DNA of 13,935 nt from Polaromonas sp. (GCA_013205645.1 JABMMH010000028.1:1-13935); one strand, 5' to 3'; positions 1-7,212 are shown, numbered from the stretch's first letter. Made by a program: numbers and translations. Notes: a model not told the origin generated them from the sequence alone.

Positions 1-681
1 CGAGTAGGGCAGCGACATGCCCAGTGCTTCGAGCGCGCTGGACATGGTGTTGGCGGTGTACATGCCGCCGCAGCTGCCAGGGCCGGGGACGGCACGGCGC
101 TCGATCTGCAGCAAATCTTCGTCGCTCATGCGGCCAGCGGCGTGTTCACCAACGGCTTCAAAAACGCTGACGATGTTCAGGTCTTGGCCCTTGTAGTGGC
201 CTGGCAAGATGGTGCCGCCGTAGACATAAATAGCGGGCACGTTGGCGCGCAACATGCCCATCAAGCCGCCTGGCATGTTCTTGTCGCAGCCGCCGATGAC
301 CAGCACGCCGTCCATCCATTGGCCCTGCACGCAGGTCTCAATGCAGTCCGAGATCACCTCGCGGCTGACCAGCGAGTACTTCATGCCCTCGGTGCCCATC
401 GCCATGCCGTCAGAAATGGTCGGTGTGCCGAACACCTGGGCATTGCCGCCGGCCGCTTCAATCGCGTCAATTGCCGCGTCAGCCAGCTTTTGCAGGCCGC
501 TGTTGCACGGCGTGATGGTGCTGTGACCGTTGGCCACGCCAACCATGGGTTTTTTGAAGTCTTCGGTTTCGTAACCCAGGGCGTAGTACATCGAGCGATT
601 CGGCGCGCGCGCTGTGCCTTCGGTGATGTTGCGGCTGCGGCGATTGATGGCGTCGCCTTCGGGCATCTTGTCTTGCGTCAT
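1..681 (-). CDS. ilvD: Dihydroxy-acid dehydratase, N-terminal part (cut by window edge)
   Basis: Dehydrates 2,3-dihydroxyisovalerate and 2,3-dihydroxy-3-methylvalerate to the 2-keto acids, the third common step of valine and isoleucine synthesis, in the cytoplasm. Reading the minus strand from the ATG at 681-679 gives 227 unbroken codons to the window edge; the family is about 560-620 residues, so the C-terminal part lies outside. Three cysteines sit in family motifs: TPCN (Cys59), GGCDKNMPGG (Cys132) and GSCGGMYTANTM (Cys204). This three-cysteine pattern is known from the [2Fe-2S] class of the enzyme rather than the oxygen-labile [4Fe-4S] E. coli type; assigning this protein to that class is my inference. 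The start is supported by the typical opening (NRRSRNITEGTARAPNRSM). Only a weak purine stretch (AAGAGA) precedes it. It is divergent from lgt. Function is very secure. Confidence 0.96.
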   Translation of the reverse strand, partial: MTQDKMPEGDAINRRSRNITEGTARAPNRSMYYALGYETEDFKKPMVGVANGHSTITPCNSGLQKLADAAIDAIEAAGGNAQVFGTPTISDGMAMGTEGMKYSLVSREVISDCIETCVQGQWMDGVLVIGGCDKNMPGGLMGMLRANVPAIYVYGGTILPGHYKGQDLNIVSVFEAVGEHAAGRMSDEDLLQIERRAVPGPGSCGGMYTANTMSSALEALGMSLPYS

Positions 682-740
682 GGGGGTCTCTTTTCTCGGT
701 TGGTTACGGATGTTCTGTGGCATTGCCTGTGCAATTTTGG

Positions 741-746
741 ATTCTA
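741..746 (-). promoter_or_regulatory. Candidate -10 element for ilvD
   Basis: On the minus strand this reads TAGAAT, five of six matches to the sigma-70 -10 consensus, about 60 bases before the ilvD ATG. No good -35 is seen at 16-18 bases further upstream. The gap between ilvD and lgt (682-819) otherwise holds a short GC hairpin (GCCGCA at 773-778 pairing with TGCGGC at 782-787) and no gene. Confidence 0.4.
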
Positions 747-819
747 CGATGCCAGCGAGGGCCTTGAGCGCCGCCGCAACCTGCGGCCCCCCAGATGATT
801 GCGCTGGCACAATGCTTCG

Positions 820-1632
820 ATGCTGATTCACCCCGAAATTGATCCCGTCGCCCTGCAACTGGGTCCCTTGGCCATTCATTGGTACGGCCTGACTTATTTG
901 GCTGCCTTCGGCTTGTTCTTGTGGCTGGCGAATTTGCGTTTGCGGCACCAGCCCTACGCCTCTATGAAGGGCGCTGCCGCTTGGAGTCGGCGTGACATTG
1001 AAGATATTTTGTTTCTCGGCGTGGTCGGCGTGGTACTGGGTGGCCGCATTGGTTATTGCCTTTTCTACAAGCCCGATTACTACCTCGTGCACCCGCTGGA
1101 AATACTGGCGGTGTGGCAGGGCGGCATGAGTTTTCATGGTGGCATGCTGGGCGTGTTGGTCTCGCAAATCTGGTTTGCCCGAACTCGCAACAAGCCGTGG
1201 CTGCAAGTGATGGACTTGATCGCGCCGTGCGTGCCGACCGGTCTTGCCGCTGGTCGGGTGGGTAACTTCTTGAATGGTGAGTTATGGGGCCGCTTGAGTA
1301 GCCCCGATTTGCCCTGGGGCATGGTTTTCAGGCACAGCGGAACGCTGCAACCGCGTCATCCATCGCAGGTCTATCAGTTCTTGCTCGAAGGTTTGCTTCT
1401 CTTTGTGTTGTTGTGGCTGTATGCCCGCAAGCCACGCAAGATGGGTGAAGTTTCTGCGGCTTTCCTTGTCGGCTACGGTGTGCTGCGTTTCGTGGCGGAG
1501 TTTTATCGTGAGCCGGATGACTTCTTGGGCATTCTTGCGCTGGGCATGAGCATGGGGCAGTGGCTGTGCCTGCCCATGATTGGAGCCGGTGTTTGGTTGT
1601 GGCTTTGGGCGTCTAAGAACAAGACGGCCTGA
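820..1632 (+). CDS. lgt: Prolipoprotein diacylglyceryl transferase
   Basis: Inner-membrane enzyme that moves the diacylglyceryl group of phosphatidylglycerol onto the lipobox cysteine of prolipoproteins, the first step of lipoprotein maturation. The 270-residue length is normal. Family landmarks: the opening MLIHPEIDPVALQLGPLAIHWYG; GGMSFHGGMLG with His106 (the position of the essential E. coli His103); GRVGNFLNGELWGR at 145-158 with Arg146 and Asn149; RHPSQVYQ from 179; and VLRFVAEFYREPD near 221-233. Hydrophobic segments run through the protein, at about 22-40, 63-82, 185-201, 213-225 and 245-264. I chose the ATG at 820 because the protein then begins exactly like its relatives; an in-frame GTG-type start at 799 would add seven unrelated residues. 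No clear ribosome-binding site precedes 820; a CACAAT hexamer at 808-813 is close enough to the ATG that a leaderless or very short leader is possible. The potF-like lipoprotein in this window would be one of its substrates. Confidence 0.96.
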   Translation: MLIHPEIDPVALQLGPLAIHWYGLTYLAAFGLFLWLANLRLRHQPYASMKGAAAWSRRDIEDILFLGVVGVVLGGRIGYCLFYKPDYYLVHPLEILAVWQGGMSFHGGMLGVLVSQIWFARTRNKPWLQVMDLIAPCVPTGLAAGRVGNFLNGELWGRLSSPDLPWGMVFRHSGTLQPRHPSQVYQFLLEGLLLFVLLWLYARKPRKMGEVSAAFLVGYGVLRFVAEFYREPDDFLGILALGMSMGQWLCLPMIGAGVWLWLWASKNKTA

Positions 1633-1648
1633 ATCAAGGCCTTTAATA
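1626..1648 (+). terminator. Weak hairpin at the end of lgt
   Basis: GGCCT (1626-1630) pairs with AGGCC (1637-1641) around a six-base loop, followed by TTTAAT. The stem contains the first base of the lgt stop codon. An outer AAGAC/GTCTT pair (1621-1625 with 1650-1654) could extend it around a bulge. The stem is short and the T-tract poor, so termination is doubtful. Confidence 0.25.
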
Positions 1649-1722
1649 AGTCTTGAGCGGGCGACGACTAGGGGTTTGACCTCATCTGTCAGCTTTTACC
1701 CACTTTTAATCGATGGTTGCGC

Positions 1723-1751
1723 TTGCTTGCAAGCCAGTGATATCTCATAAT
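1723..1751 (+). promoter_or_regulatory. Candidate sigma-70 promoter of the malonate operon
   Basis: TTGCTT at 1723-1728 and CATAAT at 1746-1751 are separated by 17 bases. The -10 matches five of six consensus bases; the -35 matches only TTG. A start near 1758 would give a leader of about 50 bases before the ATG at 1808. A ten-base palindrome, GCTTGCAAGC (1725-1734), overlaps the -35 and spacer and could also be a protein-binding site. Confidence 0.4.
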
Positions 1752-1764
1752 TACCTGTAATTAC
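1748..1764 (+). promoter_or_regulatory. TAATTAC direct repeat, candidate regulator operator
   Basis: TAATTAC occurs at 1748-1754 and again at 1758-1764, ten bases apart (one helical turn). Because TAATTA is itself self-complementary, the block can also be read as an inverted repeat around CCTG. It covers the second half of the candidate -10 and the probable start point, a position suited to repression by the GntR protein encoded directly downstream. The sequence is seen; the operator role is inferred. Confidence 0.4.
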
Positions 1765-1807
1765 GGTTTATCTCTGTTGTTTTCTCCCATTTGAGGTCTT
1801 GAAAATC

Positions 1808-2479
1808 ATGCGCCTTGTCCAAAATTCCTTGCACCAGCAGGTGGCCGCTACCTTGCGAGAGCAGATTTTTTCAGGCATCTTGTCGCCTGGAAATTTTGTC
1901 GATGAGGTGGCGTTGTGTGATGCGCTGAAAATCTCTCGAACGCCGCTTCGCGAAGCGCTGAAGGTGCTGACGGCCGAGGGCTTGCTTAGGCATGAGCTGC
2001 GTCGCGGTTGCTTTGTCAGCGAAGTGACCGAACAAGACTTGGAAGATATCTTCCCGGTGATCGCGCTGCTGGAAGGGCGCTGCGCCTTTGAAGCCGCCCG
2101 CAATGCCAGTGATGCGGATTTGGCTGCCTTGAAAACCTTGCATGACCGTTTGCAAGACCATGCCGACGCCGGCCGCATTCAAGACTATTACGCGACCAAT
2201 CTGCTGATTCACGAGGCCATCATCATGCTGGCCAACAACCGCTGGCTGGCCCACGCGATTGCTGATTTGCGAAAAATTCTCAAGCTGGCACGCCTGCAGC
2301 AATTGCATGCGCCGGGCCGGCTGACGCAAAGTTTGGCCGAACACTTGTCTGTCTATGCCGCGCTGATGAGCCGCGACAGCGAAGGAGCAGAGCTCGCCAT
2401 GCGCACGCATCTGACGCGTCAGCGCGACGCCTTGCGCGATATTTCACGTCAACAAACAAAGAGCCGGGTGGCAGCATGA
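1808..2479 (+). CDS. matR: GntR-family (FadR/FCD subfamily) regulator, probable malonate operon regulator
   Basis: Transcription factor with an N-terminal winged helix-turn-helix (about residues 1-72; SRTPLREALKVL at 43-54 is the typical GntR recognition helix) and a C-terminal all-helical FCD ligand-binding domain (about 80-205). Candidate metal/ligand residues of the FCD pocket are Asn131, His135 (LIHEA), His179 (AEHLSVY) and His201 (RTHL). I place the start at the ATG at 1808 (223 residues) since GAGG at 1793-1796 lies 11 bases upstream; a TTG at 1799 would have that site only two bases away. Its last codon overlaps the decarboxylase start (ATGA at 2476-2479). In rhizobial mat operons a GntR protein, MatR, controls malonate genes; position and family suggest the same job here, with malonate or malonyl-CoA as possible effector. 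The ligand is not shown by the sequence. Confidence 0.88.
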   Translation: MRLVQNSLHQQVAATLREQIFSGILSPGNFVDEVALCDALKISRTPLREALKVLTAEGLLRHELRRGCFVSEVTEQDLEDIFPVIALLEGRCAFEAARNASDADLAALKTLHDRLQDHADAGRIQDYYATNLLIHEAIIMLANNRWLAHAIADLRKILKLARLQQLHAPGRLTQSLAEHLSVYAALMSRDSEGAELAMRTHLTRQRDALRDISRQQTKSRVAA

Positions 2480-3993
2480 ACTCAACAGAATGGCTGCTGC
2501 GCAGCGTCCAATCCGTCAGCAAGGGGCTGCAATTCAAGCGCGCTGATGCGGCCTCCGCACCGCCGACCAAAGTGTCTCGTCCTGCTGTCGCCAGTGTGTC
2601 AGCTTCGGCTACAGCCGACCCCGTCAAGCCCAATGGCCGCAGCACGCGTGAGCGATTGGATGCGGTGTTGAAGCACAAGGAAGAGGCCTTGTCACCGCGC
2701 GTGTTGCGCCGCACCTTGCTGGAGTTGCAGTCCGTGGTTGACAGCCAGGTCAGCGAAGTCGAGGGCGGAAGGCGTGCCCGCAACATCGCCACTTGGTACG
2801 CCAATGCCACACCCGAGCAGCGGCGTGACGCTTGGCTGCTGATGAGCGAGCAGTTCGCGCCCAACGCAGAGAAGGTGCAAGTCGCGCGGGATCAATATGC
2901 CGCGGCGCTTGGCACCCCTGAAGAAGGTCAAGCCGAGATTCGACTGCGTCGGGCCTTTGTGTCGCCGCGCACTCGCTTGTTGCAGCGCTTTTCGGCCTTC
3001 CCTGAGGGCATGCAGTTTTTGGTTGATTTGCGGGCTGAGTTGTTGCCGCTCCTGAAAACCGAAAAGCGTTTGCTGGCCTTGGATTCAGAACTCGAAAACC
3101 TGTTCTCCACTTGGTTTGACGTGGCTTTTCTGGAGCTGCGGCGCATCAGCTGGGACTCGCCCGCATCGCTGATCGAAAAGCTCATCAAGTACGAGGCGGT
3201 GCACGCCATCAAGAGCTGGGCTGACGTCAAAAACAGACTCGACAGTGACCGGCGTTGCTATGGCTTCTTTCACCCGCGATTGCCAGACGTGCCGCTGATT
3301 TTTGTCGAGGTTGCGCTGGTTGATGAACTGGCTGGCGCCATCACGCCCTTGCTCGACGAATCGGCCGCAGCGAGTGATCTGACCAAAGCCACCACCGCGA
3401 TTTTTTACTCCATCAGCAGCACGCAAACGGGTTTGCGTGGCGTCAGCTTTGGCGACTCCTTGATCAAGCGCGTGGTGGAAACCTTGCGCGACGAATTCCC
3501 CCGTTTGAAGGTCTTTTCCACGCTCTCGCCGATTCCGGGCTTTCGCCCTTGGCTGGCGAAGCATGCGAGTGCTCTGATCGATAAGCTCAGTGACAAAGAG
3601 CGCCAAGCTTTGGCCGTCGCCTTGGGACAAGATCCAGCAATTCCAACGCTAGCTGTAGCGGCCGCAGATTTTCTGGCGGCGGCCGACAAGGTCTCGCAGC
3701 TTGACGAGAAATCGCCAGTGCGCCGGTTCTTGTTGCACTGCGCCGCCGACTACTTGGGGCGGCAACTTGACAACGGCCGGCCACTCGATGCGGTGGCACG
3801 TTTCCATCTGGGCAACGGGGCGCGTGTCGAACGCCTGAACTGGGCCGGCGACCTGTCTACCAAAGGCCTCAAGCAGTCGTATGGCCTGATGGTCAACTAC
3901 CTGTATGACCTGAAGCGTCTGGACAAGTACCGAGGTTTGCTGGCACAGGGGAAAATCCCCGTATCCTCCAAGGTGGAAGATTTGTATATTTGA
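2476..3993 (+). CDS. matA: Malonyl-CoA decarboxylase
   Basis: Converts malonyl-CoA to acetyl-CoA and CO2, the second step of malonate use. The 505-residue protein carries the family landmarks: HAIKSWADVKNRLDSDRRCYGFFHP (243-267), PLIFVEVAL (273-281), FYSISSTQTGLRGVSFG (310-326), FHLGNGARVERLNWAGD (443-459) and an ending in SSKVEDLYI. By comparison with the human enzyme, the catalytic serine falls in the SIS of 312-314 and the catalytic histidine is His444. An N-terminal helical domain precedes the acetyltransferase-like catalytic fold. Residues about 21-57 are rich in Ala, Ser, Pro and Val, look like a flexible linker, and help explain why it is somewhat longer than rhizobial MatA. The ATG overlaps the regulator stop codon (ATGA), indicating translational coupling; GGGTGG at 2468-2473 is a possible ribosome-binding site. 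The function is very secure; the mat name is given by operon context. Confidence 0.94.
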   Translation: MNSTEWLLRSVQSVSKGLQFKRADAASAPPTKVSRPAVASVSASATADPVKPNGRSTRERLDAVLKHKEEALSPRVLRRTLLELQSVVDSQVSEVEGGRRARNIATWYANATPEQRRDAWLLMSEQFAPNAEKVQVARDQYAAALGTPEEGQAEIRLRRAFVSPRTRLLQRFSAFPEGMQFLVDLRAELLPLLKTEKRLLALDSELENLFSTWFDVAFLELRRISWDSPASLIEKLIKYEAVHAIKSWADVKNRLDSDRRCYGFFHPRLPDVPLIFVEVALVDELAGAITPLLDESAAASDLTKATTAIFYSISSTQTGLRGVSFGDSLIKRVVETLRDEFPRLKVFSTLSPIPGFRPWLAKHASALIDKLSDKERQALAVALGQDPAIPTLAVAAADFLAAADKVSQLDEKSPVRRFLLHCAADYLGRQLDNGRPLDAVARFHLGNGARVERLNWAGDLSTKGLKQSYGLMVNYLYDLKRLDKYRGLLAQGKIPVSSKVEDLYI

Positions 3994-4008
3994 ACCCGCA
4001 CGATATTG

Positions 4009-4026
4009 ATCCGTGTTTTATCCGTG
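4009..4026 (+). repeat. ATCCGTG direct repeat between matA and the receptor gene
   Basis: ATCCGTG occurs at 4009-4015 and 4020-4026, 11 bases apart, separated by TTTT. It lies in the 84-base gap between the decarboxylase and the receptor gene. It could be a binding site or chance; nothing else supports either reading. Confidence 0.25.
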
Positions 4027-4065
4027 AGTCGGCGCATCAAGACGCTGAGCCCTATTTATAACGAC

Positions 4066-4070
4066 AGGAG
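4066..4070 (+). promoter_or_regulatory. Ribosome-binding site of the Bug receptor gene
   Basis: AGGAG, seven bases before the ATG at 4078. It decides the start: the open frame runs further upstream to about 4006, but that extension would put a basic, unrelated stretch in front of a complete Tat signal peptide. Confidence 0.75.
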
Positions 4071-4077
4071 ACAACCC

Positions 4078-5070
4078 ATGAGCCATTTTCAACTGAACGC
4101 GACCCGTCGCGATGTATTGCGAGCGGCCGCCGCTGGCGCAGCCGTCATCTCGCTGGGCAGCCAAGCCCAATCAACATGGCCGAACCGGCCTGTCTCGGTG
4201 GTCGTGCCCTTTCCCGCAGGCGGTGGCACGGACGCTTTCGCGCGGCCTTTGTCGGCGCAATTCGCCAAGCTCACCGGCAAGCAATTGATCATTGACAACC
4301 GCGGTGGCGCTGGCGGTACGCTGGGTGCTGGCATTGCGGCCAGGGCCGCGCCGGACGGCTACACCCTGTTCATGGGCGCGGTTCACCATGCGATTGCACC
4401 GTCGATGTACCCTAAACTCGATTACGACATCGAGAAAGATTTTGTCCCCCTGTCACTCTTGGCCAACGTGCCGCAGGTGCTGGTGGTGAACCCGAAAAAT
4501 CTGCCGAATAACTTCAAAGATTTTCTAGCGCTGGTTCGCAAATCACCAGGCAAATTCAACTACGGCTCTGCCGGTTCCGGCACCTCGCACCACTTGGCCG
4601 GCGAGCTGTTCAAGCAGCAAAGCAAAACTTTCATCACCCACATTCCTTATCGCGGCGCAGGGCCCGCTTTGCAGGACTTGATGGCCGGCACCGTCGACAT
4701 GATGTTTGACGGTTTGGGTTCGTCTGCTGGCCACATCAAGGGTGGCCGCATCAAGGCGCTGATGGTCTCTGGCAACAAGCGCAATGCGGCTTTTCCTGAT
4801 GTGCCCTGCGCCGCCGAATTGGGTTTTCCAGACTACACCGTGACGACTTGGTACGGTATGTGGGCACCCAAAGGCACGCCAGCCGAGGTGCAGGCCAAAA
4901 TTGTTGAAGATCTAAACCGTGCTTGTGCGACCGACGAACTCAAAGCCGTGTGGGCCAATAATGGCGCTGACTTCGGGGGCCTCACGCCCGCACAGTTTGG
5001 CAGTTTCGTCGGTGCTGAAGTCAAGCGTTGGGCGGCGGTCGTCAAGGCGTCCGGGGCCAAGTTGGAATAA
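4078..5070 (+). CDS. Bug/TctC-family periplasmic solute-binding receptor, possibly for malonate
   Basis: Tripartite tricarboxylate transporter (TTT) receptor of 330 residues, the usual length. The N-terminus is a twin-arginine signal: TRRDVLR at 9-15, then a hydrophobic Ala-rich stretch to about 27, with probable cleavage after the Ala of SQA (30). Typical Bug motifs follow: WPNRPVSVVVPFPAGGGTDAFAR (34-56), a substrate loop GSAGSGTSHHLAGELF (163-178), HIPYRGAGPALQDLMAG (188-204) and WYGMWAPKGTP (258-268). Family proteins grip a dicarboxylate through the PAGGGTD and GSxGxGT loops. In the operon it sits between malonyl-CoA decarboxylase and malonyl-CoA synthetase, where rhizobia have the MatC permease, so malonate is the natural guess for its ligand. 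No TctA or TctB membrane subunit is encoded nearby. It may use a distant TctAB, or work as a sensor partner as some Bug proteins do. The family is certain, the ligand inferred. Confidence 0.9.
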   Translation: MSHFQLNATRRDVLRAAAAGAAVISLGSQAQSTWPNRPVSVVVPFPAGGGTDAFARPLSAQFAKLTGKQLIIDNRGGAGGTLGAGIAARAAPDGYTLFMGAVHHAIAPSMYPKLDYDIEKDFVPLSLLANVPQVLVVNPKNLPNNFKDFLALVRKSPGKFNYGSAGSGTSHHLAGELFKQQSKTFITHIPYRGAGPALQDLMAGTVDMMFDGLGSSAGHIKGGRIKALMVSGNKRNAAFPDVPCAAELGFPDYTVTTWYGMWAPKGTPAEVQAKIVEDLNRACATDELKAVWANNGADFGGLTPAQFGSFVGAEVKRWAAVVKASGAKLE

Positions 5071-5135
5071 AGCGGCGTTTTTTTATTTTTTGAACACGGC
5101 CATTTAAGCAGCCATTCCTTTGCCTTGAACCTTCG

Positions 5136-6662
5136 ATGAAAAACAACAATCTCTTTGCCGCCTTGCGCGCCGCTTTTCCTCATGACCTGAACGCCGTGGC
5201 GGTGGAGACTGACCAAGGCTTGCTGTACTCTTGGCAAGACTTAGAGCGCTCGACGGCCATGATGGCCAACTTGCTGAAGTCGCTGAACTTGCCGGTGGGT
5301 GCACGCGTTGCCATGCAGGTTGAAAAATCGGTCGAAGCCATGGTGCTGTACTTGGCGACCTTGCGGGCGGGCTATGTTTTTCTGCCGCTCAACACGGCTT
5401 ACCAAAGCGCCGAGATCACGTATTTCATCGAGAACGCTGAGCCCACTGTGGTGGTCTGCAGTTCAAAGAATTTTGGCTGGGTCAGCAAGATCGCCTTCAA
5501 GGCCGGCACGCAAAACGTCTTCACGCTGGACGACGACCGCACCGGTTCCTTGCTGGACCGCGCTGCCCATTGCAGTGACCAGCATGAGGCGGTGCCGCGG
5601 CAAGCCGATGACCTGGCCGCAATTTTGTACACCAGCGGAACCACTGGTCTAAGCAAAGGCGCGATGCTGACGCACGGTAACTTGCTGAGCAATGCGCTGA
5701 CGCTGAAAGACTATTGGGGGTGGACGCCGGGTGATGTGCTGATTCATGCGCTGCCGATTTTTCATGTGCATGGTTTGTTCGTGGCCTTGCACGGTGCACT
5801 GATCAACGGCAGCAAAATGATTTGGTTGTCGAAGTTCGACCCCAAGCTGGTCTTGAAGAAGTTGCCCGAAGCCACGGTCTTCATGGGTGTGCCGACGCTG
5901 TATGTGCGCTTGCTGGCCGAACCGGGTTTGACCCAAGAGGCCTGCCGCCACATGCGTCTGTTTGTAGCCGGGTCCGCGCCGTTGTTGATCGAGACCTTCA
6001 CCGACTGGCAGCAACGCACGGGCCACACGATTCTCGAGCGTTACGGCATGAGCGAAACCATCATGCTGACCTCGAACCCTTATCGGGCCGAGGACGGTGA
6101 ACGGCGTGGCGGCACGGTGGGCTTTCCTTTGCCTGGCGTCAGCGTGCGGGTTTGCGGTGAAGATGGCAAGAGCCTGCCGACCGGCGATATCGGCGCGATC
6201 CAAGTCAAAGGACCGAACGTCTTCAAGGGTTATTGGTGCATGCCAGAAAAAACCAAAGAAGAGTTCACGCCAGACGGCTGGTTCAAGACTGGCGATGTCG
6301 GGAAAGTTGACGAGCGACGCTACATCACCATCGTTGGCCGCAGCAAAGACCTGATCATCAGTGGCGGCTACAACGTCTACCCAGCCGAGATAGAGGCTTT
6401 CATCAATGACATGCCGGGCGTTGCCGAAAGCGCGCTGGTCGGCGTGCCGCATCCGGATTTCGGTGAGGTCGGTGTGGCCGTGGTGATCGCCAAGTCGGGC
6501 GCTAATCTCAACGGTGCTGTCGTGGTGGCGTCACTCAAGGCTCAGCTGGCTAATTACAAAATTCCGAAGAAGTGTTTTGTGCTGTCAGAACTGCCGCGCA
6601 ACACCATGGGCAAGGTGCAAAAAAATGTGCTGCGCGAGCAGTACAAGTCACTCTTCGCCTGA
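5136..6662 (+). CDS. matB: Malonyl-CoA synthetase (malonate-CoA ligase)
   Basis: ATP-dependent acyl-CoA synthetase of the ANL superfamily that makes malonyl-CoA from malonate, CoA and ATP through a malonyl-adenylate. In the 508 residues I see the ATP-binding loop LYTSGTTGLSKG (164-175), PIFHVHGLF (207-215), GVPTLYVRLL (251-260), ERYGMSETIMLTSNPY (301-316), GWFKTGD (381-387), the hinge region GRSKDLIISGGYNVYP (401-416) and the catalytic lysine Lys493 in NTMGKVQKN. GVPTLYVRLL together with the ERYGMSET(L/I)M motif is characteristic of MatB; the arginine of that motif contributes to malonate recognition in studied MatB enzymes. No acyl chain-length or aromatic-ligase features are seen. The ATG follows the receptor gene by 65 bases that hold a T-rich tract (5078-5091) without a stem; no clear ribosome-binding site precedes the ATG. 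It feeds the decarboxylase encoded upstream. It ends 11 bases from the convergent usp gene. Confidence 0.93.
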   Translation: MKNNNLFAALRAAFPHDLNAVAVETDQGLLYSWQDLERSTAMMANLLKSLNLPVGARVAMQVEKSVEAMVLYLATLRAGYVFLPLNTAYQSAEITYFIENAEPTVVVCSSKNFGWVSKIAFKAGTQNVFTLDDDRTGSLLDRAAHCSDQHEAVPRQADDLAAILYTSGTTGLSKGAMLTHGNLLSNALTLKDYWGWTPGDVLIHALPIFHVHGLFVALHGALINGSKMIWLSKFDPKLVLKKLPEATVFMGVPTLYVRLLAEPGLTQEACRHMRLFVAGSAPLLIETFTDWQQRTGHTILERYGMSETIMLTSNPYRAEDGERRGGTVGFPLPGVSVRVCGEDGKSLPTGDIGAIQVKGPNVFKGYWCMPEKTKEEFTPDGWFKTGDVGKVDERRYITIVGRSKDLIISGGYNVYPAEIEAFINDMPGVAESALVGVPHPDFGEVGVAVVIAKSGANLNGAVVVASLKAQLANYKIPKKCFVLSELPRNTMGKVQKNVLREQYKSLFA

Positions 6663-6673
6663 AGAGCGAAAGA

Positions 6674-7117
6674 CTAGCGCAGCACCATCACGGGAATGTC
6701 CGAATGCGTCAGCACGTGCGTGGTTTCGCTGCCCAGCAATAAACGCGTCAGACCACGTCGGCCATGAGAGGCCATCACGATGAGATCGCAGTCGTCTTTC
6801 TTGGCTGCCGCAATGATGGCTTCGGCAATCATGTCTGAATGGGTCGTCACTGCGGTGGCTTGAACGCCTGCAGCTTCCGCCTGTGCCTTGAGCTTGCTGA
6901 CGGTGGCTTGACCGATATCTGCCCATTCTTTTTCAATGCGTGTGATTTCAGTCGGACTGATGGTCGCACCGCCCTCAAAATAACTCACCGGGTAGCGCGG
7001 CACCACTTGCAACGCAACGACTTGGCCACCTGACAGCTTGGCCAGTTCAATGCCGCTGTCGGCTGCTTTTTGGGACAGTTCAGAGCCATCGGTGGCGATC
7101 AGAATGCGTTTGAACAT
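6674..7117 (-). CDS. Universal stress protein, UspA family
   Basis: Small cytoplasmic protein of 147 residues with one complete Usp domain. It starts MFKRILIATDGSE (Asp10, the strand-1 acidic residue near the nucleotide site) and ends IPVMVLR. The ATP-binding signature G-2X-G-9X-G-S/T reads here as ASHGRRGLTRLLLGS (116-130): Gly119, Gly129 and Ser130 are kept, while the first glycine is Ala116, a frequent variant in otherwise ATP-type Usps. The ATG at 7117-7115 is preceded by AAGGAG with six bases between. It is monocistronic, convergent with matB and divergent from the polyamine importer. Usps generally respond to starvation or redox stress; nothing in the sequence tells which signal applies, and a link to malonate or polyamines is not implied. 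Confidence 0.92.
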   Translation of the reverse strand: MFKRILIATDGSELSQKAADSGIELAKLSGGQVVALQVVPRYPVSYFEGGATISPTEITRIEKEWADIGQATVSKLKAQAEAAGVQATAVTTHSDMIAEAIIAAAKKDDCDLIVMASHGRRGLTRLLLGSETTHVLTHSDIPVMVLR

Positions 7118-7123
7118 ATGAGT

Positions 7124-7129
7124 CTCCTT
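7124..7129 (-). promoter_or_regulatory. Ribosome-binding site of the usp gene
   Basis: On the minus strand AAGGAG, six bases before the ATG at 7117-7115; a near-ideal site that fixes the start. Confidence 0.75.
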
Positions 7130-7212
7130 GTATTTTAGATTTCAGTTTAATCCTTAACAAGGCGAGGGTGTCATGGCGCTGCCAGCACGTGCCAGACGGC
7201 TGAGATAGCTCT

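Noticed and set aside
142..798. Long open frame on the plus strand (218 codons) across ilvD
   Set aside because: Antisense to ilvD, whose minus-strand translation is a clear IlvD; this frame gives a His/Ala/Val-rich product without recognisable motifs.
799..819. Upstream start for lgt
   Set aside because: The added seven residues do not resemble Lgt N-termini and no ribosome-binding site supports them.
3646..3660. GCTAGCTGTAGC in matA as a fragment of a dispersed Comamonadaceae repeat
   Set aside because: It lies in an uninterrupted, in-frame coding stretch and the match is too short to distinguish from chance.
5078..5091. T-rich tract after the receptor gene as a terminator
   Set aside because: No complementary stem of useful length precedes it, and matB follows in the same direction; at most a pause site.
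5649..6452. 267-codon minus-strand frame inside matB
   Set aside because: Mirror frame of a high-GC gene; rich in His, Gln, Arg and Ala, no ribosome-binding site, and matB is unmistakable.
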